Counted from the first letter of the stretch, positions 35,901-47,997 are shown. The stretch: DNA of 64,000 nucleotides from Spirodela intermedia (GCA_902729315.2 LR746270.1:3234001-3298000); one strand, 5' to 3'. The notes: generated from the sequence alone by a model not told the origin. A program made the numbers and translations.

Positions 35901-38900
35901 TGTGTTATGAAGCTCAGCTACTGAGGGTGAGTATAAATAGTTGAATGAATGAACAATGTATTAATGTATTGAAATTCCTTCTCCTCATCTGACTTATGAA
36001 TGTACTCTTAATTTATTTATTCAAATAACCTGTGGTTTCCTTCTTTTACTGTTACCTTTAGAAGGTCAAGACTTTACATATTCTCATCATGCTATTCCCC
36101 AGTCAATGAACCTGAACTTCTTTTCTATATTGTTACTTATTCAACATTGTGGACTCATACAACCATAGATCTAGACTTATCTGAACCACATAAAAAGATG
36201 TAGACTTCTTCTCACCACCTCCTATTTGCTGTCCGAGGGTTTCACTCCTAACAGTGCTTTCTTCACCTCCTCCCTTTCTGTATTAAAACCCGCGATTAAG
36301 CTCTTTCATTTATTTTTTAGCTTGACTTCACTTGCCTCTTGTAGAATTTTCATCTTCGACCTAGTGGCACATAATTGATCGTTGGATAGGACTATAGTGG
36401 TCCATCAGCTTACTAAGTAATGACTCTAGTTAGCCCAGTGCATGTTACTGGAGCTTTTGATGCATCCCAATCCTTTTCTCTGCCACCATGTGGCACATTC
36501 AATTCAACACTTCAGTGACGAGAACAGTGAGGAGATTAGACAGAGTCTCACTGCCTGATACCTTTTTCACTGTTGAAGAATCTCGTAGATACTAATCAGC
36601 ACACGAAATCTGGCAGAGGTTATGTTAGGACCGGATGTATTCGTATATTCATAAGTGAAATCCATCCTATCTAGTTCTTCTCTGCTTGTAGGCGTTCATA
36701 TGGCATGATGAAGTTCGCTTTAATTTGTTGCCCTTAATAAATCCACTATGATTCTTTCCAATCATCTTATTGACCATTCCCTCAAATTCTGAATTCTGTA
36801 AACTAGAAGCAAATTTATTTGAGCGTTTGAAGTATCTCTTCAAGATCCTCACGAGCATTGCGTCATCTTTAAATTATTATATCTTTTACTGATAAAATAA
36901 GTCCTTCATCTGGTACTTTATTTCCTTAGGATGGGCCATTTCTTCAGCGTGCGTTATCATTCTATCGGTTAGTCATTGTCTGGGTGGTTAGTCTTGTTGG
37001 TGGATTTCGAATGCCGCTGCCATCAGAGTGCCCCATGAAATTTGCATCCATGCCTGAGCATCTTGTTGATGACGCCATGGATCTACTTATTTTTACCTCC
37101 CGAATCCCAAGGGCCTTGGACGGATTTGCATTGGTACGTATTCTATTAAGGTTTTCATTATTCTCTTTTTCTCATATCAAGTGATTTCCACCTTGCCTCC
37201 TGATAATTTACATTCATATGTTTTTATGCAGGAGGACTTTTTGAACTTTATCATCATGTTTATGGCAAGCCCCTCTTATGTTAAGAATCCATACTTAAGG
37301 GCGAAGATGGTTGAAGTCTTGAATTGCTGGATGCCACAGAAAAGGTGGAAATTTCCCGTTCAAGTTTTTGATTGTTTCATTCTTAATAAATAAAACTATA
37401 TATTATGTAAACGGCCTTTCAGGTGAAATGTTGGTTTTGATTTGCCACCTCTGTTTTTTCCTCAGTGGAGCATCCTCTACAGCTGCTCTTTTCGAAGGAC
37501 ACCAACTTTCTCTTGATTACCTAGTTCGTAATCTCATGAAGCTCTATGTGGACATCGAGTTTACTGGTTCTCACACACAGGTAGTTGTGTAGTACTTTTT
37601 CGTGCGCATTTGAATAGAAAATGGATGATCTTTCTGACGATTTCGTAATATTTTTCAGAAACTTTTAAGTTATTTCAGCAGACAAATCTTCATTGCTTAT
37701 ATTTGCCAAAAACCTCTTATGACTAAATATATTCTGCGTTTAAATTCTGAGGAATTTTATAGGTAATAGAAGGGTGAATGAAAGACGAATTACATTGTCC
37801 AGTCACCTGAAGATTGGTTCTGCACGGGCGAATAAAACTTTCTTTTAGGATTTAGCTAGAGGAGATCTGCAGTCTCATCGAGCTAACACATCCCACAAAA
37901 TCTGCTTGCAGTGCACTCAGAACTAAACAAACACAATATTGAAACAGCGTCCATTATTCAGTCGAGTCATACCTGTTTGACTAATAAAATGAACACGGCT
38001 GTGCCACAACGGGTAGCTTTACCCTCATGAATAAACCTGTATCCATTTAATTTGATTCTGAACGCCAAGTTTCTTCACACATTCGTAACAAGTTTCAGTT
38101 CATAGAGTGACATACGTATGCAAATTCCCTCATTAAATATTAACGAAACTCCATCACTACTCGTTTCGATTCTTCCTTTTCTCGCTTTGGTTATCTCTGC
38201 TCTCCCCCTCTCATCACGTTCATCTCCCCTTCTTCCTCTTTCCCTGCGCACCTGGTTGAAGAACACAATAGAAATCACCACAACAAAGACAACCTGCAGC
38301 CACTTCCACTTGTAGTGGTTTTACTACGCAAAACTAGCAGATCCAGGTCTACTGGACAACAGGTTGATCTGAGACAGTAGTGGACGTTGCATATGGTATA
38401 AGGCAGATTGGCAAACCTAAGCCCATCGATAGTATAAAGAGGACTTGAGGCTGATGATTATATCAATACAAGTGACTATAATTCTATGCAGCCTGATCTA
38501 TGGAATCTCATTGTAATTACACAGATATCATTTAGGGGACAGCCACTGAATGTACACAGGTCATAAGTACTGAATGATTTTATGTAATCTGTGGATAGGA
38601 TCTGGGCATTGTGATTGAGTCATAGAGAGTTCACAGGTGGAGGTAGGAGCTCTGGAAAGTGGGCTATGGATGTATCAAGGATTATTCTACTACGGTCACA
38701 AGGGTAACCAAGGGCATCCCGCCCTCCCCTCCCCCATTCTTCATAGTCTTTTTGTACTCATCTGAACTTGCAACGCTGCAAGGGAAATGACGAAAGAAGC
38801 GGTACCTGTATGAGGAGAACATAATGAATTTTTTGTAAGCTTACTGGCAAGCCTTATTCAAGTTAGGAAGACGACATTGAACTGATATGACTTCTTGTTT

Positions 38901-41784
38901 CTGACATGGAATTTTATTGAATACATATTGAGGGATGTCATGTGAAGAAAGTAATCATACAGGGGTTGTCTACATGTACAATATTCTACTGGGGTTCAAC
39001 CTATATGCAATTCTTTCGGTGTTTTTTTCGTAAGAAATGCTGTTTTTATTGATTGCTCTTTACATGCAGTTCTTCGACAAGTTTACTATTCGCCATAATA
39101 TCGCTGAACTTCTCGAGTATTTGTGGGATGTACCGAGTCACCGCAATGCATGGAGACTGGTGAGATGACCTTCGTCAACTCTCCCCTCATTAATTTTCTT
39201 TTTTTAACTTCAGAATAATCTCATTTATTCTGGTTTATTGTTTCAGATTGCCATAGAAGAAGAGAAGGGCGTGTATCTGAATTTTTTGAATTTTCTTATC
39301 AATGATAGCATCTATCTTCTGGATGAAAGTCTCAATAGAATCCTCGAGATGAAGGAACTAGAGGCAGAAATTTCCAATTCTGCAGAATGGGAGAGGAGAC
39401 CAGCAGAAGAGAGGGAAGAAAGGATGCGTCGTTTTCATTCTCAAGAAAATGTTAGTTTTTTAATGGTTTTTATAAGGAGGGAAATTGGATCAAAGTAACA
39501 ATTCTTTATGTTAAAGTGCTTGCTGATCACTTCAGTTTAATCTACAGCAGGATCACTTGATATGTTTTTACCACATACTCATCTCCAAATTGGTGTTGAC
39601 TCTTCAGTTCATCCGATTTGACTTAAAACTGGCAAATGAGGATGTGGGAATGCTTGCTTTCACTTCGGAACAGATCCCTGCTCCGTTTCTTCTACCAGAG
39701 ATGGTGATAATTCTTATCCTGTCTTGCATCTAATTATTGTTCACTGATCTATGTGGAACTCTATTCTGTGCATTTGTGATTTACAAATCAAATTAAACTT
39801 TCAAACTTGTAGCATGATAAGCTTTACATCTTGATTTAATCTCATGGTTTTTAGACTAGCCTTCTTTGGATGAAATTATTCTTGTAGAATGTAGAGGCAC
39901 CTCACCAAGGGTTTAAGCTGATCTGATTAACTGAAGTAGTCTTTTGTTGGTTAAATGAGTGCAGACGATGAATATTAAACGTTTCGTAGAAGCAGCACCG
40001 TTTTTCTGTCTCATGATTATCTTCTTCTAGCCCTCGTTTCTTATTTGAATGTCAGTGGACGTTGACAGGCATCCTAATTTCTGCTCTACTTTCATCTTGT
40101 GCTCTCTTATTTCTCTTGTGTTTCCTGGCGACCTCAAGTGGCCCTCTCCTTTCCTAATATCATTTCCTCTCCTTTCCTAATTTCAAGTGGCCCTCTCCTT
40201 TTTCTGTCAGTGTACGTTTTTCTTTTTCTCATCCACTGTTCTCATTGAACCGTCTGTATCCTCCTCTGCTTGTTTCAGGTGGAGAGGGTTGGGAGCATGC
40301 TGAATTACTTCCTCCTGCAGCTTGTTGGTCCGCAGCGGAAATCTCTTACCCTAAAGGACCCTGAAAAATATGAGTTTAGGCCAAAACAGCTGCTAAAACA
40401 GGTAGGAACGTGCAATGCTTATGCTGGCAGTTCTTTGTTTAATTAGTCCTTTTGAATTTTATTCGTCTCTCTGTGGTTATCAACCCTAAAAAATATTTGA
40501 TGCCCTATGGTCAATCATCTAATTATGTGGTTGTGATATTTGAAAAGATTGTTACTATATACGTCCACATTGCAAGGGGAGACAAAGAAGGTATCTTCCC
40601 CTCTGCTATCTCAAAGGATGGGCGGTCATATAATGAGCAGGTATGCATTCTATTTTTGAAATCTATTTATCTGGCCACTTCTCTGCAAAATCTGCTAGCC
40701 CATTATTTTTCTATATTCTGACAGCTTTATCTGCATCAGCTATTTTCTGCAGCAGCTGGGGTTCTGCAGAAGATCGGTGCAGATGGAAGGCTTGTTCAAG
40801 AATTTATTCAACTTGGTGCAAAAGCTAAAGATGCAGCATCCGAGGCGATGGACGCCGAGGAGACACTTGGAGAGATTCCTGATGAATTCCTGGACCCAAT
40901 TCAGGTTTTCTTTAGATTCTTAAAAAAGAAAATTCTAGTTCTGCATTATTTTCATGATTTCCTGAATTTATAAAAAAATTCATTAGTCAAAACGTTCCAG
41001 TATAATTAGCTCATATTAGTATCTGTTTAAGTGATATATTTTTTTACTATATTTCATATTTATTCATTATGATATTTATTCATACCTACAGCATACCCTC
41101 CCTTTGGGCACAATTTCCTGAAAGAAAAGGGAAAATTCTCTCCGCGAAATTATTTATCGGACTTTCCAATTATAGAAAATGATATATATTGCCTCAACAC
41201 TGAAACTTTGTTCAAAATTCAGAGGGAGATATTAAACCAATCTTCCTTTTTTATGGCATCTTGAAGGTTTACATTTTTTTTTTTTAATTTTTGAAAATAT
41301 CACTTCCAACCTGACTCTTTTTGTTAATTAATCCCTGTACCAATATGCTAGAATATTATGGTGGAACCAGATAGAGCGCCTACTTCTACTAATCTGAGTC
41401 CCTCCTCCCTTGCAGTACACTCTGATGAAGGATCCCGTGATCTTACCCTCCTCAAGAGTCTCTGTAGATCGGCCAGTAATCCAGAGGCATCTGCTTAGTG
41501 ACAGCGTAAGAAATACATTCCATCTCCAGAACTCTTTTTTTAGTTATTTCCCTAAATAAAAAATAAAAAATTAATAACAACTCATTTCCAAATTTGCCAA
41601 CGTTTTTCAGAGCGACCCGTTCAATCGATCTCATCTCACTCAAGACATGCTGATCCCCAACACCGAGCTCAAGGCGAGGATTGCAGAATTCATCGTGACC
41701 CAGCAGATGAAGCGGCACAGTCGAGGATTGAAGCGGGCGATGGAAGGAGCCACCGAGGAATCTGAATCCATGATGGAAGACTGA
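32904..41784 (+). CDS. PUB1: U-box ubiquitin conjugation factor E4 (UFD2-type), PUB1 homologue
   Basis: Sixteen coding exons: 32904..33736, 34602..34806, 34922..35073, 35178..35475, 35774..35926, 36930..37133, 37232..37344, 37466..37580, 39070..39159, 39247..39450, 39608..39703, 40279..40401, 40548..40640, 40740..40904, 41416..41505, 41611..41784. All phases close, giving 1035 aa, close to the Arabidopsis protein. Known role: an E4 that extends ubiquitin chains on substrates handled by CDC48; the plant protein (PUB1/MUSE3) limits NLR immune receptor levels. The start [20 protein letters not shown] is diagnostic. The UFD2 core fills about 100-930 ([53 protein letters not shown]). The U-box lies at about 943-1014 ([20 protein letters not shown] through [15 protein letters not shown]). 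No defects seen. Confidence 0.96.
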
Positions 41785-41932
41785 GAAAAGCTCTCCCATA
41801 TAATCCACCTGGGTTCCTCTCATTGTCGATCCCCTGGTGAGTGGCCTCTTCGTTATCGATATTATTGCCTAAAAAATAACGCAAAAAAAATATTAAATAA
41901 ACCCAATCTATCAATGTTGATCATTCATTCTA
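41785..41932 (+). other. PUB1 3' flank
   Basis: 3' untranslated sequence directly after the TGA; a diverged copy of its first 120 bases reappears at 43046-43170 beyond the tandem array. Confidence 0.5.
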
Positions 41933-43060
41933 GATTTCTTCAGTCGAAATCTTGTGGATAGTTTAGTTGCTGACCTTTAAAGACTAATTATAGATTATAT
42001 CGGTTTTTTTTTTAGAACTATTTTATGGATTTCTTTTGTCGAAGATCTTATGGTAGAATTGCTCATCTTAGCTTGATATCTTCCCAATCTAACCTTTTAT
42101 CAGGGGGGACAATCTGAAATTAATGATTGAGGAGCTAATATCTCTTGTTGCTGACCATTAAAGACTAATTACAGATTATTTCAGTTATTTAGGAACTATT
42201 TGATGGATTCCTTTTGTCGAAGATCTTATGGTAGAATATCTCATCTTAGCGTAATATCTTGCCAATCTAACCTTTCATCAGGGGGAACAATCTGAAATTA
42301 ATGATTGAGGGCCATTAATATGTTTTTACTGACCATTAAAGACTACTCACAGATTATTTCGGTTTTTTTAAGAACTATTTTATGGATTTATGCTCATTTT
42401 GGTCTAATATCTTGCCAATCTAACCTTTCATCAGGGGGGAAAAATCTAATTAATGATGGGAGGACCATTAATCTGTTTTTTGCTGCCCATTAAAGACTAA
42501 ATTACCGATTATTTCCGTTTTTTAAAAAACTATATGTGGATTGATTTTGTCGAAGATCTTATGGTAGAATTGCTCATCTTTAGTCTAATATCTTGTCAAT
42601 CTAACCTTTCATCAGGGGGAACAATCTGAAATTAATGCTTGAGGGCCACAAATCTGTTTTTGCTGACCATTAAAGACTAATTACAGATTATTTCGTTGTT
42701 TTTTTTAGAACTATATATGGGTTGATTATGTCGAAGATCTTATGGTGGAATTTCTAATCTTAGTTTAATATCTTGTCAAGCTAACACCATCTGAAATTAT
42801 GATTGAGGGCCATTGATCTGTTCTTGCTGACCATGAAATACTGAAATTAATGATTGAGGGTCATTAATCTGTTCTTGCTGACCATGGAATAGTGAAATTA
42901 ATTTTATAGATTATTTCGGTTTTTTTATATAACTATAACTATATAATGATTGATTTTGTCGATGATCTTAGGTAGAATTGCTCATCTTAGCCTTAATATC
43001 GTGCCAATCTAACCTTTCATCAGGGGGAATCATCTGAGATTAATGATGGGAGGACTGAGG
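41933..43060. repeat. Tandem array of about 6-7 units, 150-180 bp, downstream of PUB1
   Basis: The landmark CTAACCTTTCATCAGGGGG recurs near 42085, 42266, 42420, 42600 and 43008, with a degenerate unit at about 42780-42900 that has lost this block. Each unit also carries AATCTGAAATTAATGATTGA, GGCCATTAATCTG, TTGCTGACCATTAAAGACTA, CAGATTATTTCGG, GATTTTGTCGAAGATCTTAT and GGTAGAATTGCTCATCTTAG. The first partial unit starts near 41933. Confidence 0.9.
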
Positions 43061-43741
43061 AGAGCTTCTCCTGGCTGACCAACGTGGATTCCTCTTGATG
43101 TGTTCTCCCTTTTGCCTTCCATTGATGGAAATACTGCCAAAAAAAAAATAAAAAAATCCAACGAACTAATTATGTTGATTTGTGGGTACGAAATTACTCT
43201 AATGATAAGATATTATTTGGATTTTGTGGTATTGGATTTTGGTGGGGCCCACCCCCACCGGGCCCACAGAGCCACAACCGAACGGCGACTGGAATCGATT
43301 CCCAGAGCTCATTCGAAATTGTCGCCGAAGGAAAAAAAAGAAATCGCGACGCGGTTTCCGTTGTCTGGAATCGCATTCGGCGTGTGAGCCGCTCAGAATC
43401 CCTCTTCCACGCAGTGTTCGGAATCAATTCGGTCAAGAGCCGATCTAGGGAGGATTGAAGTATCAAGGGTAAAGAATCTGTTAGGAATCCACCAAAAACC
43501 TGTCTGGAATCCCATTCCCGGTTAAAGAATCTAATACGATTTCCTCCCATAGGCCACACTGGCTTTTAGGAGTCAGTCAGTGTTTGGTGCCACGTAGGTG
43601 CAGAAATCGCGAGAACCAAGGGACCTTTAGAATCCGGGTATTGTGTTTGGCTAGAATCGCTTCTGTGAGTAAGAATCGATTTCACGTAACTGTAAATAAG
43701 AATATAAACCACGTAGTTGGTGGGGAAAGTCGAGTGTGGCA
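43061..43741 (+). promoter_or_regulatory. Spacer and promoter of the gankyrin-like gene
   Basis: No gene seen. 43275-43690 is studded with GAATC/GATTC words (over a dozen), for example GGAATCGATTCC near 43290 and AATCGATTTC near 43675. The leader start cannot be fixed. Confidence 0.4.
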
Positions 43742-45750
43742 ATGGAGATGGAGATCGACTCCCCGAAGGCGGAGCTCTTCAGAGCCGCAGAAGTGGGGGA
43801 CTCGCAGGCCTTCCGATCCCTCTCCGCTGATGATCTGCAGAGAGCGCGGTCTCTGCGGAATGAGGACGGGCGCTCCCTTCTCCACGTTGCGGCCTCCTTC
43901 GGCCACGCCGAGGTTTGTCTCCCGATCCCCATTCCAATCCCCTACAAAGTGTTCTTCCGGCCCGTTTTCCAGTGTTTCGACGAACTTTTGAGTTGAGGTT
44001 TTATGTTGATCCGTCGGAGAAGGTGGTCGGCCTGTTGTCGGCGGCTGATCCGTCGGTCAGCGGCATCAACAGCACAGACGAGGAAGGGTGGGCGCCTATC
44101 CACTCTGCTGCTAGCAGCGGCCATGGAGACGTTGTTGAGATATTACTCAGCAGAGGTATTCCACAAAGCCGTCTGGAGTTTCTCTGTCCGTGATAAATAA
44201 ACCTAACGAAGCACCTTGATGTTCTTCGAGTGTATATAGTCGACCCATGTGCGATACAAGTGAGTTGCAACTGTGATAGAGTTGATGAGGTGGAAGAATT
44301 TTGAACAAAACTTGGCTGAGCCAGTACGTATGAACTATGTAAATCGAATACTCAGGAACTCTAGGCAATTTTTTTTGCATTTGACCCAAAATCTGAGGAA
44401 AACAGCGAGATAGTGACTTGAAATTTTAAGTTTAGGTAAAAGAGTTTCATAATACAACTAGAGCCTTCAATACTAGGGGGAATATTCGAGTATGAACATG
44501 TTTTAAAGGAGCAAACGATAGAGAAAGCGGGGCGTTCGAACACTCTGGCCTTTTCCACACTCCTGCGTCGAATGATTTTGTGAATATTCTCAAAAATTTT
44601 AGGTTCTTCAATGAGTGCCGGTCCATAAGAAATTTAAAAGGCAAACGTTGACAAACTTCACCTGAAATTTATAATTTCTTCGCGTTATGAACAATGTTTT
44701 TTCAGTCTTTGTCATGGATAGCGTATCCCGATTCAAATCACAGAAATTTCTTGGACACCATATTATAAAAGTATCTTGTTTTGACATTTAGAAGTAAAAG
44801 GCATTCAGATACATTGTTGTGAAACAAATTGGTAGATGTGCAATCTCTTTCTTCAGCATTACGGTGTTTTAAATCAATGAATACAACAAGCAGGAGCTTC
44901 TGTGAATTTGGTGAATAATGGTGGTCGCCTTCCACTTCACTACGCTGCTAGCAAAGGATGGTTGAAAATAGCAGAAATGATGATCGCCCATGGTTCAAAG
45001 CTCAATCGCAAGGATGAGGTTCGTCAGTCACTGGAAATTTTCTGACACTTTTTTTCCACAAGCTCTGCTTCATGCTCCTATGGTTGATACCACGTGGGCA
45101 TTTGAGTCTCTCTTACAACTGCATTCAGGTTGGTTGCACCCCCCTCCATCGTGCTGCAAGCACAGGAAATGGGGAGTTATGCGAGCTGTTGATAGAGGAA
45201 GGAGCTGAAGTTGATGCTGTTGACAGAACAGGCCAAACGCCTCTCATGCATGCGGTTATTTGCCAAAACAATCAGGTAAAAGCCCAAATAACCATACAAC
45301 GGTAGGTTGGAACCATAAGATTCGCCCTCTTTGGGAAGAATCGAACACTCTTGGGACTCTTCTTTCCTACATGTCAGTTCCACTTATATGAGATCTATCA
45401 CAAATGGCATCAAAGATCTGCCTTCGATTCTTATGCTTGCTCTCTGTGAATTCTTTCCACCTATGAATTATCCAATCGTCAAACCCCTAAATCCATCTTA
45501 TATTAACTTTAATTCTTTCCATAAAACCTGTTATTTCCCGAGGATTGGGAGTAATTCCCCCTAGATTCTCTCTAGTTTTCTGTTCTTCTGAACTCCCTCT
45601 CCATTTACATGGCAGGTCGCTCTCCTGCTAATCAGGCATGGGGCGGATGTTGACGTCCAAGACAAGGAAGGATACACCGTTCTTGGCCGGGCTACCAGCG
45701 ACTTCAGACCTGCTCTTATCGACGCGGCCAAGGCCATGCTGGAAGATTAG
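43742..45750 (+). CDS. Ankyrin-repeat protein, gankyrin/PSMD10-like
   Basis: CDS join(43742..43912, 44023..44155, 44894..45018, 45129..45275, 45616..45750), 236 aa. Five to six ankyrin repeats run from about residue 45 to 225, with textbook consensus: DGRSLLHVAASFGHAEVV, EGWAPIHSAASSGHGDVVEI, GGRLPLHYAASKGWLKIAEM, GCTPLHRAASTGNGELCELL and GQTPLMHAVICQNNQVALLL. The tail ATSDFRPALIDAAKAMLED is the plant counterpart of gankyrin. Known role of the family: an assembly chaperone of the 26S proteasome base that binds the C-terminus of RPT3 (yeast Nas6, human PSMD10). In plants this is inferred from homology. Intron 1 is short (110 bp) with acceptor GAGAAG; its use is fixed by phase and homology. The first ATG is at 43742, followed by another Met two codons later. 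Confidence 0.92.
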
Positions 45751-46155
45751 ATAGATGGGCGCGATTCTGGGTCCCTCCTTCTACCCGCTGCACTGGTTTT
45801 ACCTTCTGTGAGATCCTCCTCCCTTAATTAACCTCTGCTTACCCTGCTGATTCTGAGTGAGAACCATGGCTGTACCTTGAACGGATGATCTGCTCATCAA
45901 ATAGAGTCTCATATAGTTTATAGCCGAATTAGTTGAAACTCAAGGACCTTCTAGAAACATCTATACGTCCATATCTCTTCAGGGCTGGGTCTGTGGAGTC
46001 AACTTGTCTGGGTTCGGAATTGGAATGTTTAACTTTATTCGGAGTGCCCAATTTTGCATCTGCTTACCCTGCTAATTCTGAGTGAGGATCATGGATAGAC
46101 CATGACATTATTTTTTCTGATCAGTAAAATAAAAAAAATGGAAAACTCTTTTTTT

Positions 46156-46200
46156 ATGGTCAAAAATTCATTTATCTCAATTATTTCGCAAGAACAATAA
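46156..46200 (+). pseudogene. rps15: Candidate 5' fragment of plastid rps15 (plus orientation)
   Basis: ATG GTC AAA AAT TCA... translates to MVKNSFISIISQEQ then stop, which matches the conserved start of plastid ribosomal protein S15. The match ends within about 15 codons. It lies in opposite orientation to the C-terminal fragment that follows, so the plastid insert would be rearranged. Short match, so less certain than its partner. Confidence 0.5.
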
Positions 46201-46258
46201 GAAAAATAAGAAGAAAAAAATCTAAACAAAACAATAATAATTCAAACGAATCGTCGAA

Positions 46259-46420
46259 TTAACGATTTTTTGGCTCCCGAATATCCAACTGACCAATTAA
46301 TTTCTTATAACTTACTCTATTTTTCTTTGACAAATACGCCAGCAGCCGCTGACGTGTTCCCAGAATTATTCGTATACCCCTCTGAGATGAAAAATCTTTT
46401 TTATGCAATTCCAAATGGGA
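46259..46420 (-). pseudogene. rps15: Nuclear-integrated plastid DNA: C-terminal part of rps15
   Basis: The minus-strand translation [20 protein letters not shown], then [20 protein letters not shown] and [13 protein letters not shown] ending in TAA at 46259, is the conserved C-terminal half of chloroplast ribosomal protein S15. Homology begins at about 46420, with no start codon and no first half; the frame remains open for about 53 codons. Lying between nuclear genes and inside a nuclear duplication, it is a NUPT and not expected to be functional. The intact frame suggests a fairly recent transfer. Confidence 0.85.
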
Positions 46421-46592
46421 ACAGATTGATCTGTTCATCGAGTAGAATCTCTTACAGTCTATAGTCAAACTACTTGTTGAAACTCTAGGGCCTTCTAGAG
46501 AGATCTAACCGTCCAACATCTCCTTCAGGACTGGGTCGAATTGGGTCCGTAGGGTCAACTGGTCCGGGTTCAGAATTGGATTGTTTGACTTT

Positions 46593-46734
46593 TTGCGGGG
46601 TTGTGCCCAAATTTTCTGCCATTTCAGCTCGACCCGCCCGATTCCGAAAATGGACTATCCGCGGGACCCACATGAAACCTGGACCGTATTGCTCACTACA
46701 GACAGCCCAAAATTTGGCTCTGAGGTGGTCCTAT

Positions 46735-46771
<37 letters not shown>

Positions 46772-47867
46772 TGCTGCCGTACTAATGGACGAGGTATTGA
46801 TTTGAGAGAATAGTGAAAAATGGTATTTTAAATGAAGGGTCATTTGGTGAATTTTTTTTTCTTAATTGAAGAGAAAAAAAAAAGGCACCATTGAAAAAAA
46901 GAGAATTAATGAAGGGACCAACATTTTTGCTTATTTATTTATTTACCTTTTCATTATAAAAACGAACCCCGAGTCTAAGCATCGGGCTGGACCTGGGTCC
47001 AAAGAAAAAGTCCACAAATTGACCCAAAATTTATGAGTGCTTTAGAGAGAGAATTGGGTGGGGGCGGGGGGGGCAGATGGCTGATGTTATGCCACGTGGC
47101 AGTGCTAACGGCCCTCACATTCTGCGACGTGGGACATCCAATTCTTCTTGAAGAAGTGGTCGTCCTTACTAGTGTCAATGGGCCAATTGGGCCCTGTCTC
47201 AACCCGGCCCAACCTTTTTCTCTCTCTCTCTCTCTCGTTCGCTCTCTGATCCACGAGAAGCACCTCAGGAACATGTGGCAAGCAGGGGTAGGGTCGGTCC
47301 GGGCCGGGCCCCAAAATATTTTTCGGGCTTTACTCTTACGTGGCCCGCCGCGACCGACAAAGGGAGGAGCACTTTACCCACATCACCGTCAAAGTGCCGT
47401 AAGGAGAATGGAGATTCTTCATTTTTCTTCACGGCACGTGATCTATGGTGAGAGAGTTCATGCCGCACGTGCCAGGTATATTCGTTATTTTATCTGAACT
47501 CGAGGGGCATTTCTTCCAGCATCGAAATATATCGTCAGGCCCATCCCCTTGGCTGACGTCAGGAAAGAATTTTCCGCCGCAAGCCGGGGGTGGGGGAGGG
47601 GGGGGGAGGGGAATGACATCTTTGCCAATAAAATACCGCCCTTTTTGCTATAATTACGGAATCTACCCCTCCAGATCTACTAAATATTCGTCGCTTCCCC
47701 TGGGAGGGAATGTACGCATCACCGGACGGGCATGGATTCTATTCTCCCCCGAGTGCTCCAAAAGGACCACTTTTATTTTTTATGTGCCGATTTTTAATTT
47801 ATAAAAGTTTTTTAATCAATTATATTTATTTTTAAAATGTAATTTGTGTCTTTGAAAATACACTAAG
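46593..47867. other. Gene-free stretch with ACGT-core motifs
   Basis: A (GA)n run lies at 46736-46770, a CT run at 47217-47235, and G-rich runs near 47061 and 47587-47610. Palindromic G-box GCCACGTGGC at 47091, TTACGTGGCC near 47336, GCACGTGAT near 47434, GCACGTGC near 47465 and CTGACGTCAG near 47552, with many GGCCCA motifs. It looks promoter-like, yet no gene follows for 4 kb. Confidence 0.45.
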
Positions 47868-47997
47868 ATGATGCCGTCAACGTGTTAACCCCTAAAGTCA
47901 GACCCTCCTAGAGAAATATATTTGAATTTTTAATCAAGCATTGAAATTTATTTTAATATATATTTATAAACCCAAATCTGGTTCAAAAAGTCTTTCT

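Larger units (their letters stand above)
45833..46592. repeat. Tandem duplication (about 225 bp), second copy interrupted by plastid DNA
   Basis: Copy A is 45833-46057. Copy B is split into 46058-46106 and about 46421-46592. Both begin TCTGCTTACCCTGCT-ATTCTG and share ATCTG-TCATC, AGAGTCTC-like, GTTGAAACTC, GGACCTTCTAGA-like, TCTTCAGG-CTGGGT and GAATTGGA-TGTTT blocks. In copy A the text runs on through ...CCTTGAACGGATGATCTG. In copy B about 310 bp intrudes at the same point, and text resumes at GAACAGATTGATCTG. Confidence 0.8.

Noticed and set aside
36667..36858. Minus-strand ORF in PUB1 intron 5 with a [15 protein letters not shown] segment reminiscent of LINE reverse transcriptase
   Set aside because: Too short, and key RT motifs are absent; the resemblance is to one loop only. 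A blastx against plant LINEs would decide.
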